In this document: piece by piece, positions 50,501 to 63,379 of the stretch
Layout: the number at the start of each line of letters is the position of its first letter
Numbering within the stretch: the stretch's first letter is position 1
Assembly: GCF_018143015.1 (NCBI RefSeq)
Contig: NC_054746.1
Span: 34,814,830 to 34,878,829 of the forward strand
DNA length: 64,000 nucleotides
Direction of reading: 5' to 3'
Source of the DNA: Lytechinus variegatus
Taxonomy: Eukaryota > Echinodermata > Echinoidea > Temnopleuroida > Toxopneustidae
Program-made: the position numbers and the translations under genes
The notes under the pieces: model-generated
Databases searched by the model: none
The model's input: the letters and a program-made list of their open reading frames with translations, nothing else
What the model was told of the DNA's origin: nothing

Positions 50501-53500
50501 ATAGAAACTGATGTTGATGGTGACGATCGAATTTTGTTGTTGTTGAAGATGATGATGCTGATGATGATCGTCATGGTGATGGGAATGATAGTGATAGAGA
50601 TGTGGTGATGATGATAATGATGATTGTGATAATGATGATGGTTATGATGATGGTGGTGGAGGTGATGATGATGATGATGATGATAATGGGGATAATGATG
50701 GTGAAAATTATTTTGTATAGCGTCATTTATCTTAGGAAACACTCAAGGCGCGGCAGTACCGCTTCACATGCTACTCATCACAAAGCTACCGAAAAATATG
50801 TGTCTTCAGTTCAAATTCTTAAAGTTTCAAGGTTGAAAAAGACATTTCATCTAAACGGATAAGAGTGAATTGGTTAGCGGAAAGGATATGACGCTTTGTA
50901 ACTTTACCCATGTTGTATAATTTTGAAAAAATGTGACAGGCGAAATGAATTCATATAAAGCAGAACATCCTTGTGGGGACCAAGAATACTACTCGTTGAT
51001 ATATAAAAGATGGATTTATAGAGTTGATAGATAACAATAAACTAGTACCAAAGAGTCGTTTAAGGTTTCCACTTTGTTTGACGGATATAGGCAAATGATT
51101 AGATATTTTGTTGCCAACAATGTAGTTTAATTTGGGGAAACTAATATAATTATCTAATGTCTCATCACTATGAATTCTGATTAAAATGTGGTTGTTTCTA
51201 CTTCACTTGATCGACGCAATCAATAGTGATCATTATAATCAAATTCAGATAACAGTATATGTTAATAGGTAACCTTGAAAACAAGTTTCTTCAGTGAACT
51301 TATCCTTTACTTTGTTGTCAATATAGCACACAGAATTCGGCCGGCAGACATTAGGGTTATTGGTGCTATGGGGGACTCATTAACGGTAAGTATACACAGA
51401 AACATTTTAAAATCGACAGAGATTTAATCTTTAACATTTATTGATTGAACATTATTTTGATACATTAATTGGTACATATAGGTCTATGCCATCCCATTTT
51501 CATGATTGTTGACAGGGCAAATTCATTTTAACTTACTTGAGATTTTAGGCGCTTCTCCACATGCTATCAACTATAGTAATGTAAGTAAAAAGAATCACAG
51601 GTTGGTATTGATAGAGTATATAATACAGTTACAAACAATCAAGTGGTGGGATTCTATTTTCAATATCTCGCTGATATAAAAGTAGGCCTACTATACTGAT
51701 CTTTTCAAGTAAACCTTATATTTTCCTTCTGTATGTATTTTGATACATTTAGGCAGCAAACGGAGCAGGAGCATGTTTTCTTCCTGAGCTTCTCTATATG
51801 TATAGAGGTCTTACATTCAGGTATACCCCTATTTTTGTTTTTTAATTTCTAGAAAACAGTTTTTGCTTACATAGTTTCTTGGCGTCCAGTGTAATGTCAA
51901 GGTTTTGACTTCCTGTTCATCTGAAAGTCTCCAAAAAAGAGGGGAAATACAGCCACTCTGTAAAATGATCGATAATAAGACCTTACATAGTTTCTTTGCG
52001 TCCACTCAATTATCAAGGTTTTGACTTCCTGTTCATCTAAAAGTCTGCAAAAAAAGGGAAATGCAGCCACTCTGTGAAATGATCGATGACAAAGCCTTCA
52101 AGTTGAATTTATATAAAATGATCCAAACTCATACAGATATTTTTCATCAGGGTAATGAATACATTTGAAATAGAGCTCAAGTAATACCTTTGATATTTCA
52201 TCCACAAAACTGGTATAAAGGACTGGTGTAAGAAAACTACTACAGACACTGACCACATTCTTTGATGTAAACTTGTATTGGATTTGAATATTTCTAATAT
52301 ATATCTTAGAACGACACGAAAAAATTGATTAAGTTGCAACCTTGCTGTAAATGATATTGATTTTTGCTACTCTTCATGAAATGCTTTGTGAGTGTATTTA
52401 ATCTGTCTTATATATATTTTCAGCCACGGAGGAGATGAAAGCTTTGAAACAAATCCAACTCTTGCCAGTAAGTGTTGTAAAATATTTTTAACACAATTTT
52501 CATTTTAATGTTGGTGGGAACTGGAAAAATTAAAGTCAGTCCATTATAAAGTCAGTCGTGGTCCGACAGGAAATTATCTTGATTGGATTTTCAAGTAATG
52601 AAATTTAGTAAAAATGTCAATCATTTTCATATCATTATTTTGCGAAAATAACTTCGGATAAAGGGAGCATTATAACTAATTTGGTGGTGTTCCTTTTGTT
52701 CCACAAAGGCCAATAATGAATAAGGTTTACGTCATGATATTATACAAATAACATATCGAATATTCCTTATTGAAGACTACAATAACAATAGGATAATCAT
52801 TCAATGTAGCTAACACTATTGATAGAATTTTAAAAAATGTCACTTTTCTTCATCCGTTCAATTTCAGAGGGAAAAAATAAAACTTTATCAAAATGAATGA
52901 ATGAATATATGCAAAATAGAGGAATTTGTGAATTACAAACCATTAAAGAAAACGAATACAAGAAGAATAAATAAATTGATTATTTTCATTTCTACTAAAA
53001 TATTTCTATCTTTCTTTTTATTCATTTCGCTTTCTTTTATAGATATTCTGCGGAAGTATAATCCTGACCTCAAAGGTTATGGGGTGAATACAGGAATGTG
53101 GTACTCTGATGATTCAAGTATGAACGTGGGCCATCCTGGAGATATAGCTGCGTAAGTTTTATCACAAAATGTTGATAACGATAACGATCTCCTGAAAATA
53201 CAATGATCTGGCAATAGTATTAATTGCTTATGAATCAGTGATTTTATCTATATCAATTGCAAGAGCAAGATAACACAAGAAGAGTAAACCTCATCGTCCA
53301 ATGTCATGAATAAAAAAAAAGTGAAATGATTGGTTTTATTCCAAATACAAATTCTAGCTACTCTGGCTTCATATTTTCAAAACCATTCTTCGTGCAATAT
53401 TATGTATACGACGATTTTACGATGGAATCCATTAGATAGAAGGGCAATAGAATGATCGAAAGTTGATTATGAATGTAATCTATTATTTTGTTTTACAACA

Positions 53501-56500
53501 ATCATCATGATTTCGTTTTCATAAGTAAAAATCACGTTCATCTCTGAAATTCAGTGACATGCCTAACCAAGCCCGGTGGCTGGTATCAAAGATGAAAGCT
53601 GATCCGCAGATCGACTACGAGAATGATTGGAAGATTATCACCTTGTTCATAGGAGGTAACGACCTTTGCGATTGGTGCGACAACAACGAGTACTACTCAC
53701 CAGAAAACTATGTCAAACATATCCATGAGGGTCTTATGATTCTTCACGATGAGGTTTGCTATTCAAGTTTGAATTTTTAAATTATCATTCATGAGTAGAG
53801 ATGTTCATGGTGACGAAAAATAGGAGATATGAAAGTGTAAAAACAATGTGGAGAAAAGCGATGGTAATCGAATTACATAAAACGTAACTACGACATTTTA
53901 TAAGCACAACCATTGGTTTATATTATGATTTACACACACCAAGCCATCCTACTTCCAATTATAATGATATTGATATCTTCTGTTACTTTATTTCCAAATC
54001 CACTTATAACATAATAAGAGCTAACGATAAATAATGGCTGGAATTGTGTCATTTTCCCCTTTTTTAAATCTCCGCAGATGCCACGAACGATCGTCAATGT
54101 CATAGGTACGATTCGCGTTTCTGAAGTAGAAGTGTTAAGGGCCCCAATATGCGATATATTCCAATGGTAAGTTTGATTGCTGCGTTGATAAATACAAATG
54201 TCGTTTAAAGTTAATTCTACCTTGGGTATTTAAAAAAAATTACCGACGTTATTTACGTATAAACAATTAGTTGATACGTTACATCACAATATATCATTTA
54301 ACAAAATAAAATGCAGGAAGATTTTCCCGTACCAACGACGGGGCTCAGATTATCATACATATACCAAACATACATGTATCCAGCTCCCTAAGATAACACT
54401 GTGCTAGACTCAACCCAGGTGACGTAAATGGCGACCGGACACGATTAAATCCTTGAAATGTCTCTGTAAATGGTATATAGCCTGGATAAAACCGGGGTAA
54501 TAATATCCACGTCATTTGGAAGCATTTTGGAATGTTATACAATCATACAAGAACTGTTTATTATTTTCATTCTTATTGTTTTAAAAATTACGAACCCATC
54601 CGTTGAGGATTTTTACTAAAGTTTCAACTTGACGGGATCGGCTCATTAAAATTTAGGCCTATACCATACTCGATTTCTGACGAAAGTATCGGGTTTTGTT
54701 TCAATATATGAAGTGCTGCATGTAGACAGATACCAATCATCATTGAATAATTCATGCTTAAAGGAGAAATTTAACCTTAAGTATTTCTAATAAAGTTTAG
54801 AATTAGAAACTTTAAGTTTCATTGTGAAAGCATTAAAGTGAACAACCTTTGGCTATGTTTAAGAAAATACCGCATTTACTTGATGAATGGTTTTTATTTT
54901 CTTTGTGTGCTATAGGGCATTTTGTCCATGTGCATTATTTTTGACCCCCGATGAGCGAGAGAACTTTGATAATCTCACCAAAGCTTACCAAGTGAGTAAA
55001 GAATTAGAGTCAGTGAAAATTCACATCTTATACCTAATTGTCCGTGGTTTAAAGTAAAATTTCAAATTTTCAAATTTATTTCTATTAAGTTCAAGTAACT
55101 ATTTTGGGATTTACCTTTAAGAAAATATCGTCATCAACAACATAAAAATGTTTTGTATTAAAAATAGCTTGTTTATCCGTAAACAATCTACTAATGGCTT
55201 TGGGAAATAAAAGTTATCGAAATTCATTTTATACAGAACGAAGTGATCTTTTAAAATGGAAATGAAGTCTGCTTTTAACGTATTGAAATTGTACTAAGTG
55301 CTTTGCCTTTTGCTGAATAGGGCCTATTATTTTTTATGAATACGAACCATGTGCAACTTTTTTTTTTTTAGATTGAACAGCATTTGAAATCTACTTTTAT
55401 TTGAGTATGTGTAATACTTCATGAATTAGCCTTTTTAGTCATAATGTTATCAGAAGACTAGTCAATTTTATGTAATTATTTTGGAAATGTGTGGGGAAGA
55501 GTTAAATTTTCAAATGCGAATGTAGCTGTTATATAATTAATATTGTTAATTTGAACTCTGTGTATGTTCTTTAGGAAGCACTGGAAGAATCGATAACAAA
55601 TGGGCAATATGATGATAAAGAAGATTTTACAGTTGTGTTGCAGCCTTTCTTACATGACACAGTCGTTCCATACACAGAGGTATGATATTGGTGAAGATAT
55701 GACGTGCTATGGTGACGGGGTGCAATGCCTATCTTATCCATGACAAGATGTAAAAAATAAAATAAAGAGAAAGGAAAACATAGAATAGTCTATAATGATG
55801 CGATCTTAGACTCATATCATCCTGTGATTTAGAACAATGTACTAGATTCATAAGTGGCGATCATCCTCTACTAATTCAAAAATTCAGGAAAAACAAAGCA
55901 GATTAGAAGACAATGTATTATCGTTACTGATTACTAAGACGTTCATATCGTCATTAGGATTCACTGTATTAAATATGAAAAAAAATAAGAACATCTATCT
56001 TAGTTTTTATTGCATTATTCCGTTTTACTTTTCTTTAGAAAACAATTGGTCGTATTCCTTTCGGTTAAAAACTAAATTCATAGCAAATGTCATTAATTTT
56101 CTCACGACTCCCAACAGAGCGGTGATCCTGATTTCTCATACTTTGCGCCAGACTGTTTCCATCTCAGCGCTAAGGGCCACGCCCAAGGTGGTCTTGAACT
56201 TTGGAAAAATATGGTAAGAAGGAACTACATGTAATAAAAGAAATCCTATGTAGGCCATTATGAATTATGCCAATTCGGGTTTACATTATTCAAAAACTGA
56301 CAAAAGAAACATCTACTGACTAGCATTATAATTCAAAACATATTTTTACCATTTACCCTGTCCTTGAAAAGTTTAATTGTAAATGTAAAACCGTGTATAA
56401 GTAAAAAAAACAACAGATTGACACCTCACAAATCCCCAATTAAAGAAAAAATATGTCATGAACACATTATTGTGATAATTCGATACCATATGTATGAGTT

Positions 56501-58453
56501 ATGTATTCACGCTTGGATAATCAGGAGATATTTTTTACTGTGATGTAAAGTTCCATTTACGCCACGGTCAAAGATCATTTAAGGTCAATGAACTTTGGCC
56601 GTGTTGGGAGTATTTGTTTAATTGGTATCATAACTTAGAAGGTTTATGGATTTAGTTCATGAAATATAGATATAAGGGTAACAAGTACGAATTATTGTTT
56701 CGCACATCGCATAAGTCTTGGGTCACATAATCAAGGTCAAAGGTCATTTTGGGTTAATGGACATAGTATTATGAATGTTTTCTTTTGTAAATAATCATTC
56801 AATAGTTGTTTTCATTGCTGCTATATCGAATGGCGTAATGCAGGTGAGACTGCCAGAGGCGTTCCACCTCGGTGTTCCACTTGTTTTTTTTTCACTCACA
56901 TGGCATAATTATATTCATGTTTCACTTGAAAATATTTGATCATCTTTCATTACAGATTGAACCTGTGGGTGGAAAGGCTACTACCTGGTCTCCAGACAAA
57001 ATTAACGTGACATGTCCGTCTTCGGTATGTACATATATGGTTCCATGACATTTGCTTCGACGAAAATTGCTCTGCTCTAAATTCCACACACTAATCGAAT
57101 GACCAATTTCATCCATGGGTTTAACACTATACCCTTCCCTAAACCTAACCCCAAACTTTATATAAGAACCCATTGCAACACTAACCTTACATCTTAGACG
57201 AAACTCTAAAGCCAGAAGCAATTGTCGCAGGAGCAAATATCGTGTCAAGATATATAAACATTTTATATCTAAGAAACTGGGAGAATGAGAATAATGGTGT
57301 CCACATGATCCGGTAAACACTAAAAGATGTTAACGTTACATGTGACTTCAACAACAGCAACAACAACAACAGTTTTCATGGCTATTTGATAATGATGTCA
57401 AGACCTTTTGAAAGTGTTTCTTTTCCCCCATACACATAAATTGAATTAAAAGTTAAGATATGTTGCTACAATTCAAAATCTATATCCCAACTTAAATCTA
57501 AACCATTACGGTGAATCAGCGATGAATCTACATCTTTTATGGCTTTCTTCAAGTTGGATAAAAGTTCTAATGTGTATTAGTCGTAATACATATGATTTAG
57601 TTTTCCTCGATTTTTTTTTTTTTGGGGGGGGGGGGTTGGCCGCAAAATATGAAAAAATATGGGAATGTGAATCAGACCGTTCGATATCATTTTGCTGTAT
57701 GTTAACATATATGATGTACTTTGCTAATAAAAACAAATACATTAAAGGTTGATAAATCTATCCAACTGGAAAAAAAATGATCTAAAGACATCAGAAATGC
57801 ACCATCTTTGAATTGCTTTAAGACAAAACTTGCATCTGGTCCCTAAATTGAGAGATTTGCTTAGTTACAGTTGTGGGTTGAGTGGTTTGACGATTGAATT
57901 TATTGTTTCATTTGATATAATGCATATATAGAGTTGCCCAGTTTTGTTTTTCTTTTTCCCTTGTTATGTAATGCACTTTGTAAGGAAAAGTTTTTTTTAT
58001 GTCTCATGTCTTATTATCTGTATGTGACGGGGCACTCGTCACAAGCACTGCTACGGAGTTGCCTCTATCGTGTTGTTAAATATTTGAAATTGTATCAATG
58101 GTTTATCTTTGTAAATAAATGTTGAATGGAATTGAACTCTCCTTTATCTATTTATCTATGTTGATCTTAATTATTCAGAATATCATCTTATTTCTTAATA
58201 AATAATGAAAGTTTAACTCACATATTCTTTTTTTTTCAACAAAGATATGACGTGTGCTCACGAATCATTTCCTTCTTTTCAAATTAATTCCCAGGAGTTT
58301 CCTTATATCTTTACCAACGTGAATAGCAAACCTGAGTTTTGGGAGCCAACACAGCCAGCTACAACAAGCAAATCATCTGGTCCAATTGGAGCTGGAGTAT
58401 TATCAATGATAACAGTTGCACTAGTAACTAAACTTCTAGCTACTCGTCACTGA
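47600..58453 (+). CDS. PLB1: Phospholipase B1-like GDSL lipase, secreted or membrane-anchored (14 exons, complete)
   Basis: Exons: 47600-47681, 48319-48446, 50338-50404, 51327-51385, 51753-51820, 52424-52467, 53043-53151, 53555-53753, 54078-54166, 54916-54991, 55575-55679, 56118-56213, 56956-57024, 58295-58453. All borders are GT/AG and all phases are compatible; 1350 nt = 449 aa. Exon 1 encodes a signal peptide. The fold is an SGNH/GDSL esterase: block I GAMGDSLTAANGAG with nucleophile Ser110, the GGND oxyanion block at 219-222, and the catalytic pair in DCFHLSAKGH (Asp354, His357). This is the animal phospholipase B1 family, which hydrolyses phospholipids and other acyl esters outside the cell. 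The mammalian protein carries several tandem lipase repeats, whereas this gene carries one. The C-terminus has a hydrophobic stretch (about 425-443) with a short basic tail, so it could be a membrane anchor or a GPI signal. A paralogous gene starts 3.2 kb downstream. The family assignment is firm; one-to-one orthology with vertebrate PLB1 is not shown. Confidence 0.95.
47986..48178. mobile_element. 193-bp MITE with TA target duplication, lipase intron 1
   Basis: Ends CACTCTAAGAAATGAAATG and CATTTCACTTTTAGAGTG face each other over about 50 bp. TA flanks both sides (47984-47985, 48179-48180). Non-coding; Tc1/mariner-like by target. Confidence 0.8.
48447..50337. other. Lipase intron 2
   Basis: No gene. 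Near 48695-48725, TGAAGAAGGCCCAATG and GCCGAAAGCTTG recall the 3' parts of some retroelements, without coding support. 49930-50090 (GCGCTTTGTAAATTAAG then ATTATTATT) looks like a SINE tail. Confidence 0.4.
50505..50715. repeat. GAT/GGT trinucleotide microsatellite, lipase intron 3
   Basis: Imperfect GATGATGAT and GATGGTGGT runs. Open frames here, rich in His or Met, are artefacts of the repeat. Confidence 0.85.
51869..52100. repeat. 116-bp tandem duplication, lipase intron 5
   Basis: Two head-to-tail copies starting ACATAGTTTCTTKGCGTCCA, each with AAGGTTTTGACTTCCTGTTC and CAGCCACTCTGT. They are similar over nearly all their length. Confidence 0.8.
54395..54585 (+). mobile_element. SINE 3' part, lipase intron 9
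   Basis: AACCCAGGTGACGTAAATGG, CCTTGAAATGTCTCTG and CCGGGGTAATAATATCCACG end in ATACAAGAACTG plus TTATTATTTTC. Same tail type as at 13375; the tRNA-like head is not evident. Confidence 0.6.
56553..56885. mobile_element. 1.1 kb family, copy D: inverted, internally deleted
   Basis: Reverse complement of the family head (GCAGGTGAGACTGCCAGAGG ... CCACTTGT at 56840-56885) and about two interior units (AATGAACTTTGGCCGTG, CAAGGTCAAAGGTCATTT). It lies in intron 12 of the lipase gene. Confidence 0.7.
57048..57245. mobile_element. MITE with ACATTTGCTTCGACGAAAA-type ends, lipase intron 13
   Basis: Left ACATTTGCTTCGACGAAAAT; right AATTGTCGCAGGAGCAAAT, inverted. The interior contains CCTTCCCTAAACCTAACCCC. 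A dispersed, non-coding repeat. Confidence 0.6.
57925..58140 (+). mobile_element. LINE 3' UTR-like remnant in last intron of the lipase gene
   Basis: The passage with GGGGCACTCGTCACAAGC and a following AAATAAATG, ending in an ATTGAATTGAA-like tail, resembles the 3' UTR of CR1/L2-group LINEs. There is no coding part. Recognition is by memory of the family's style only. Confidence 0.4.
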
Positions 58454-58466
58454 TTAAAAAAAACTA

Positions 58467-59454
58467 CAGTGCGTATCAAAAAAAAGTTTACACTTTGAAA
58501 AAGCCCTGGTAATTTAAAAATATACAACATGTGGGTAATTTTTTCACATACAATCCTGGGTTTGGGTCTCATCTATCCAATGAAAGTAAAAGCTTTGACA
58601 GAATGTTACACTTGAGTGAGCACTGTCCATTTTTGTAAAGCTCGCAGAAATCTGTTTGCGCAGAAATGCCCGTTTGTACGCTGTGTCAAGGGGAAAGGGT
58701 GAAATCAAACTTACCCTGCCAAACATTTCTCATACATTTCCCTTGCACTTTTAGTCAATTGAAATAAAACGGATACATTCAAGCATTTTCTAACAATTTT
58801 GCCACCCAAATTGAAATTTAATCACTTAGTATACACAACTTTGCACCCTTTTTGTGCCTGCTGAATCTGAGGACATAACTGAATCTGAACCAAAGTTTTA
58901 TATCAGACATTTCTAGCACTTTTTCACTAAGTCTTTATCATTTAAAGTGGGTTTACGTTTCATTTTTTATTAAATACTTGTTTCTCCACATTTTTTCTAA
59001 GCTTGACAATGATTAACGAAATGAAAATCAAGCCTAAGCCATTTCATGTAAATCACAGCTCAGTGTAAGGCAAATATCGTCCCGACGGCCTTGGTGTGTG
59101 GGAGAGTGGGGTGTGGCGCAATGCACTCCTCGAAGTGGTTTGGGCAAAGAAACAAGTTAAATAGGTAAAAGATATCTTCAAATCAATTTTACGAGCTAAA
59201 TTCCATGTGTTATTCATGATTAAGGTCTACTTTTATTCGCATAACTATTTCAAAGTTCTGCGCAAATCATTTTTCACTAAATTTTCAAAAGTAAGTGGTG
59301 CTCACTCAAGCGGAAACATTTTTCGACAGTTTTATCGTCATTTGCTTAAATGGACCTGTACCAATGTGAAAATGTGGAAAAATCTTCAGGATATTACAAA
59401 TGTTTAATTTTACAGGATTTTTTCTAAGTGTAAACTTTTTTTTGATACGCACTG
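58467..59454. mobile_element. 988-bp non-autonomous element with 29-bp perfect TIRs and TA target
   Basis: Both ends read CAGTGCGTATCAAAAAAAAG then TTTACACTT inward. TA lies at both edges (58465-58466, 59455-59456). Pairing continues imperfectly further in (TTGAGTGAGCACTG against AGTGGTGCTCACTCAAG). There is no transposase frame. Fits a Tc1/mariner-type non-autonomous element. It begins 13 bp after the lipase stop codon. Confidence 0.85.
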
Positions 59455-59456
59455 TA

Positions 59457-61684
59457 TATAAAAATGGATAAGATGTGATATGGGCCATGCATGACTGGTA
59501 CATACCATGAACTCACAAACCCATGTCAATAACAGGTTGAAATGGTTAGGCTCTGATTCACAGAACTTTTTTTTTCGATAAATCAGGCCTACTGAATTAC
59601 TCTTAGCCAATCAAATGTTACCATCCATTTCATAATCTTGTGACCGTAACTGGGAATTTGTCACGAATAACCTATTGTACGGAACAGTGCTCAAAGTAAG
59701 GCTCTGAAATTGTCGACTTTGATTTGACAATAATCATCTAAATAAAAAATCTGGATGTTATTTTCATATTACATCATTTAGCATCTATCAGACGACAAGG
59801 TTTTCCTTAATTTAATAAACTTGAGCATCTTATATTTTGTAAGTTGATGCAAAGTACAATTATGTTTATTTTGCTACAGATGGGGAAAAATTTATTGCTG
59901 GTATAAAATTACGTAAACTACTTCTCAAAAGATTGTGAAACATCCCTTTTTCTGACAACCTTCACCTATGTGTGTACTGTTATAAAATACAATAAATTGA
60001 ATCATACCTGCATGCAAGGTTAGGTGGTATGATGTTGATGACCTAGTTTTTAAATATATTATATATAAGATATGTCTGTTTTTTCCAATAAATGATTTCT
60101 ACTGTTAACTTTCTGTAAAAAAATAAAGAAAAATTAAGATGTACATAAAACAAGCTTTCATGTTGTGTGTTATTTTTTCGATAAAGTAGACAAAAATTCC
60201 TTTCGTCAGTATTCATTTCTACCAATGCTCGTGTTTTCTTATCTTTTAAATTAGATTGTATGTATTCACGACGGAGAGGTTTGCAGTGTCATAATAAATA
60301 AATGAAGCAAATAATAAGTGAACAATCAATAAACACCAAAATATTCATGTTTCTTTCAAACGTAAACACTAACTATACAAATGCTGGAGGTACCTTACCA
60401 TAATCATGATAATGCTTTGACTTGACTAACTCATTGTGTAACCAATCGCACTGGCTTGATTTGAAATTCTCATGCAAAAAAAAAGGAATTAAACAATTTT
60501 TTTCATTTATTGTTGTTGGATTAACTTCTACAAAGGATCAAATAATTTCTAAGACTTCACAGGACTTCTCACCAAACTTACTATTAGTATGATATACCAA
60601 ATTATGAATGAGTAAGGGAATGGAAAAGGAACAATAGAGAGAGAGAGAGAGAAAATAAAAAGGGGAGAGTGTGGAGTGGAGGAGATAGAGGGTTAGGTGA
60701 TCCTCATTATGCTCATGGCCATATGAAATCCTCTACATGATGTTTTGATGTAGACCCAAATATGTAATTTTACGCTTTTACTTGGTCATATCTTGAAAAT
60801 ATAACAAGTCGAATTTGCATCAGAACTTGGTAAATTGGGTGCACCAAAATACATAAAGTCGGAAAGGGTTATGTTATTAAACATTTGAATATTTGAATTT
60901 CCTTGACATGCAATAAATATATTAATTTCATGTATGAATTATACCAAATGACGGAAAACTTAGTTATCACTATTTCATGGTCGAGGTATATTTTCTCAAT
61001 ATATATTTACAAAACTTGAAGATCAAGGGCCAGCCAATGTCATTATGATACGTTGTAAAGTTTAAAAGTAAAATGTCAAACATTACAGAACAGAATAGAA
61101 TTGAAATAATATATTGCAGTTAAAGGAAAATCGGTCAGTTATAAATAACTATACAAATTTATAAATTTATTAACTCTCCCTGAAAATAACATAATATAAC
61201 GTAATCAATTCATTTATACAATATACATGTAGTATCGTTAGATAAAGAGTTGGCACGATACACCAGAGTTTGTTTGACAAATAGTCAATCGTTCAACCCC
61301 GTTTTCTTCTTGCTCCACACACTTAATATGAAAGAAGGCGTAATGGGGGTGTGGTATGTGACCTGGAAAAAGCACCAGTTTGAAAAAAAAGTTTGCTCGT
61401 CTAATTTGTTGTGTTTCAAAGAGATAATATTGCCCCGGGTCACGCAATACCCTAATTAAATCAATTTGCAGGCAGCGTCGAATCAGATAAATGGTCATTA
61501 AGGCATCAAGTACCATTTATGATATTTGCATAGGTAATGAGACCCATTTAATGAATCTATGTATAGAGGGAAGCAAAAGAACAGAACGTCACGAATATTT
61601 AGCTATTTGTGTCAGTTAGAACAATTCTTTGATATCGAGGGAACTATTCACTGAGTGTTTTTCTTTTCAAGACGTTTTACCTAA
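59457..61684. other. Intergenic region between the two lipase genes
   Basis: AT-rich, no gene; (GA)n at 60636-60652. The promoter of the second lipase gene should lie near its right end, with no distinct element visible. Confidence 0.4.
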
Positions 61685-63255
61685 ATGATGGCCGGAACCT
61701 TGAGGAATACGATTTTCTTGGCTGCTATATTGTTCCATCTTAACGTCTGGCAAGCATTTGGAGGTATAAACATTCTTCTTGATAAATGCTGTGTCAAGTC
61801 GAATGCTTTGATATTTGTTTTCTTTCTTTCATAGCAAAATTTAAAAGAAAAGTATCTTAAACCGTCCGTTTGTTGAGGCATAAGGAATTTATCATTAACA
61901 GATGGAGTCTCTACCTGTCCACCCAGTAAAAGAAGACATAAGTATTGAATATTATTTATTGGTACTAGTTCTTTCTTTCTTTCGTTTTCTTTTATTTATT
62001 CATTCATTCATGCTTTATTTATTACAAATGATAGAATAAGGTTGAGGATTGTCCGGTTTGGTTATAAAAACCGCTTTACAACGGAACCCTCTGCCTATAC
62101 AAACAGACAAACACAGATATAGAACATAAACATGATCAAATATTCGTTAAAACAAATGAAAATTTACTTAAAATATAACGAAAGTTATAATCTATAGAAT
62201 AAAACCAAACATAATTAATACAAACAAAGGAAGAAGGAATAATAGAACAGAGTTTATGTTTGGGCCAGTTGGAATCCTCGTATAAAAGAATTGATTGAAT
62301 TGGTGGGAGTTTATTGAATAGGGAGCTTGCTTTATATGAGAAGTTTCTTCTTTTGAATTACGTTTTAGGGAAAGAAATTTCGAGGAGAGAATTTAGTCCA
62401 CAGTGCGTACAATAGTTAATGGTGTGATGAGAAATGTGCCATTTTTAATAATTCGGGGCCATTAATAATTTTGAATATGGTTAAATATTAGTGATATAAT
62501 CAACGGATTACCGATTTAGTGTTACAAGAAGTGTGTGTACATTACGGTGTGTTATAAGCCTTGTATAATATTAATTGTAATTTTTGTAGTTTGGATAGAT
62601 TTCTTTTTGAACAGTTTCCCCATTCCGTACAATAATCGATGAGTGGTAAAATTAAAGCAAAATATAAAGTTATATGAGTTTTATGAGGTATTAAGTGCTT
62701 TATGCGGCACATACCTCTAATTGTTGGAGATACTTAACCACTGAGATGTTTTATATGTTCACAGCACGACAGTTATGTGTCACGTATAACCCCAAGACCT
62801 ATTTTAGTTTTGTTCAGTCAAAATTTAATTTAAATATTCGACCTTCAAAGTTTTTAACATTGCGTTTTTATGACATTCTGTTTATTCTTCATAATCTTCT
62901 TTATATCGGTTTGCTGTGCGATTTCTTGTTTCTGCGATCATTTTGTTTTCATGCGAAATGTTACATGTTGTAATTGTCTTTTGGCATTTCCCACCAGTTT
63001 TTAAAGGTTTGACTTTGAATGTATGTTTACTCTTGTCTTTCCTTTTATTCTGCATGATTAACAGAACAGATCCAGGAACAAAATATAGAGATTAAAAATT
63101 ATCTTTCTTTACTTCATTACATTCTAGATGAGCGATTTGAAGAGGCTTACAATAGTCTTGTTGATGACTTAAGTGAAATCATGGTAGATTGGAATGAAAC
63201 ACTGCGGAAACTTCCTGGCTTTGAGTGTTACGAGGATAGACCACTCGGTATACCT
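61685..63255 (+). CDS. Second phospholipase B1-like gene, first two exons (continues past window)
   Basis: Two exons are visible: 61685-61763 (signal peptide, ending in phase 1 at a GTATAA donor) and 63128-63255 (acceptor after TTCTAG, donor GTGAGT). Exon 2 is 128 nt, exactly the length and phase of exon 2 in the complete gene at 47600. It encodes the same block: VDWNETLRKLPGFECYEDRP here against IDWNETLKQLPGFDCYQERP there. The genes are therefore tandem paralogs in the same orientation. The GDSL core would be in exons beyond 64000, so catalytic integrity cannot be judged. The start is the first of two adjacent ATGs; either gives a hydrophobic leader. Intron 1 holds a LINE 3' fragment and intron 2 a minisatellite. 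Confidence 0.85.
61990..62700 (-). mobile_element. 3' fragment of a CR1/Jockey-type LINE
   Basis: The minus strand carries broken remnants of the ORF2 C-terminus: YGMGKLFKKKSIQ near 62620, FKIINGPELLKMAHF near 62450, and RRNFSYKASSLFNKLP near 62330, matching the usual end pattern (SYRASSLWNSLP) of CR1-like LINEs. A TGAATGAA-type short repeat near 61995-62015 looks like the 3' tail. It sits in intron 1 of the second lipase gene, antisense to it. Confidence 0.6.
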
Positions 63256-63379
63256 GTGAGTACGGCTATGTGTCTTGGTTTGTGCGTGTGTGGATTATAC
63301 CCCAGTCACATTTTCTCTACGACGCCGTTCGGCGAGTCGAACAGCCATTTTTACGTACGTGGATGAGGGGCATGTGCAT

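Noticed and set aside
50485-50862. His-rich and Met-rich frames on the two strands
   Set aside because: Both arise from the GAT microsatellite in lipase intron 3.
57120-57145. Interstitial telomere repeat (CCTAAACCTAACCCC)
   Set aside because: Only two or three irregular units, inside a recognisable MITE.
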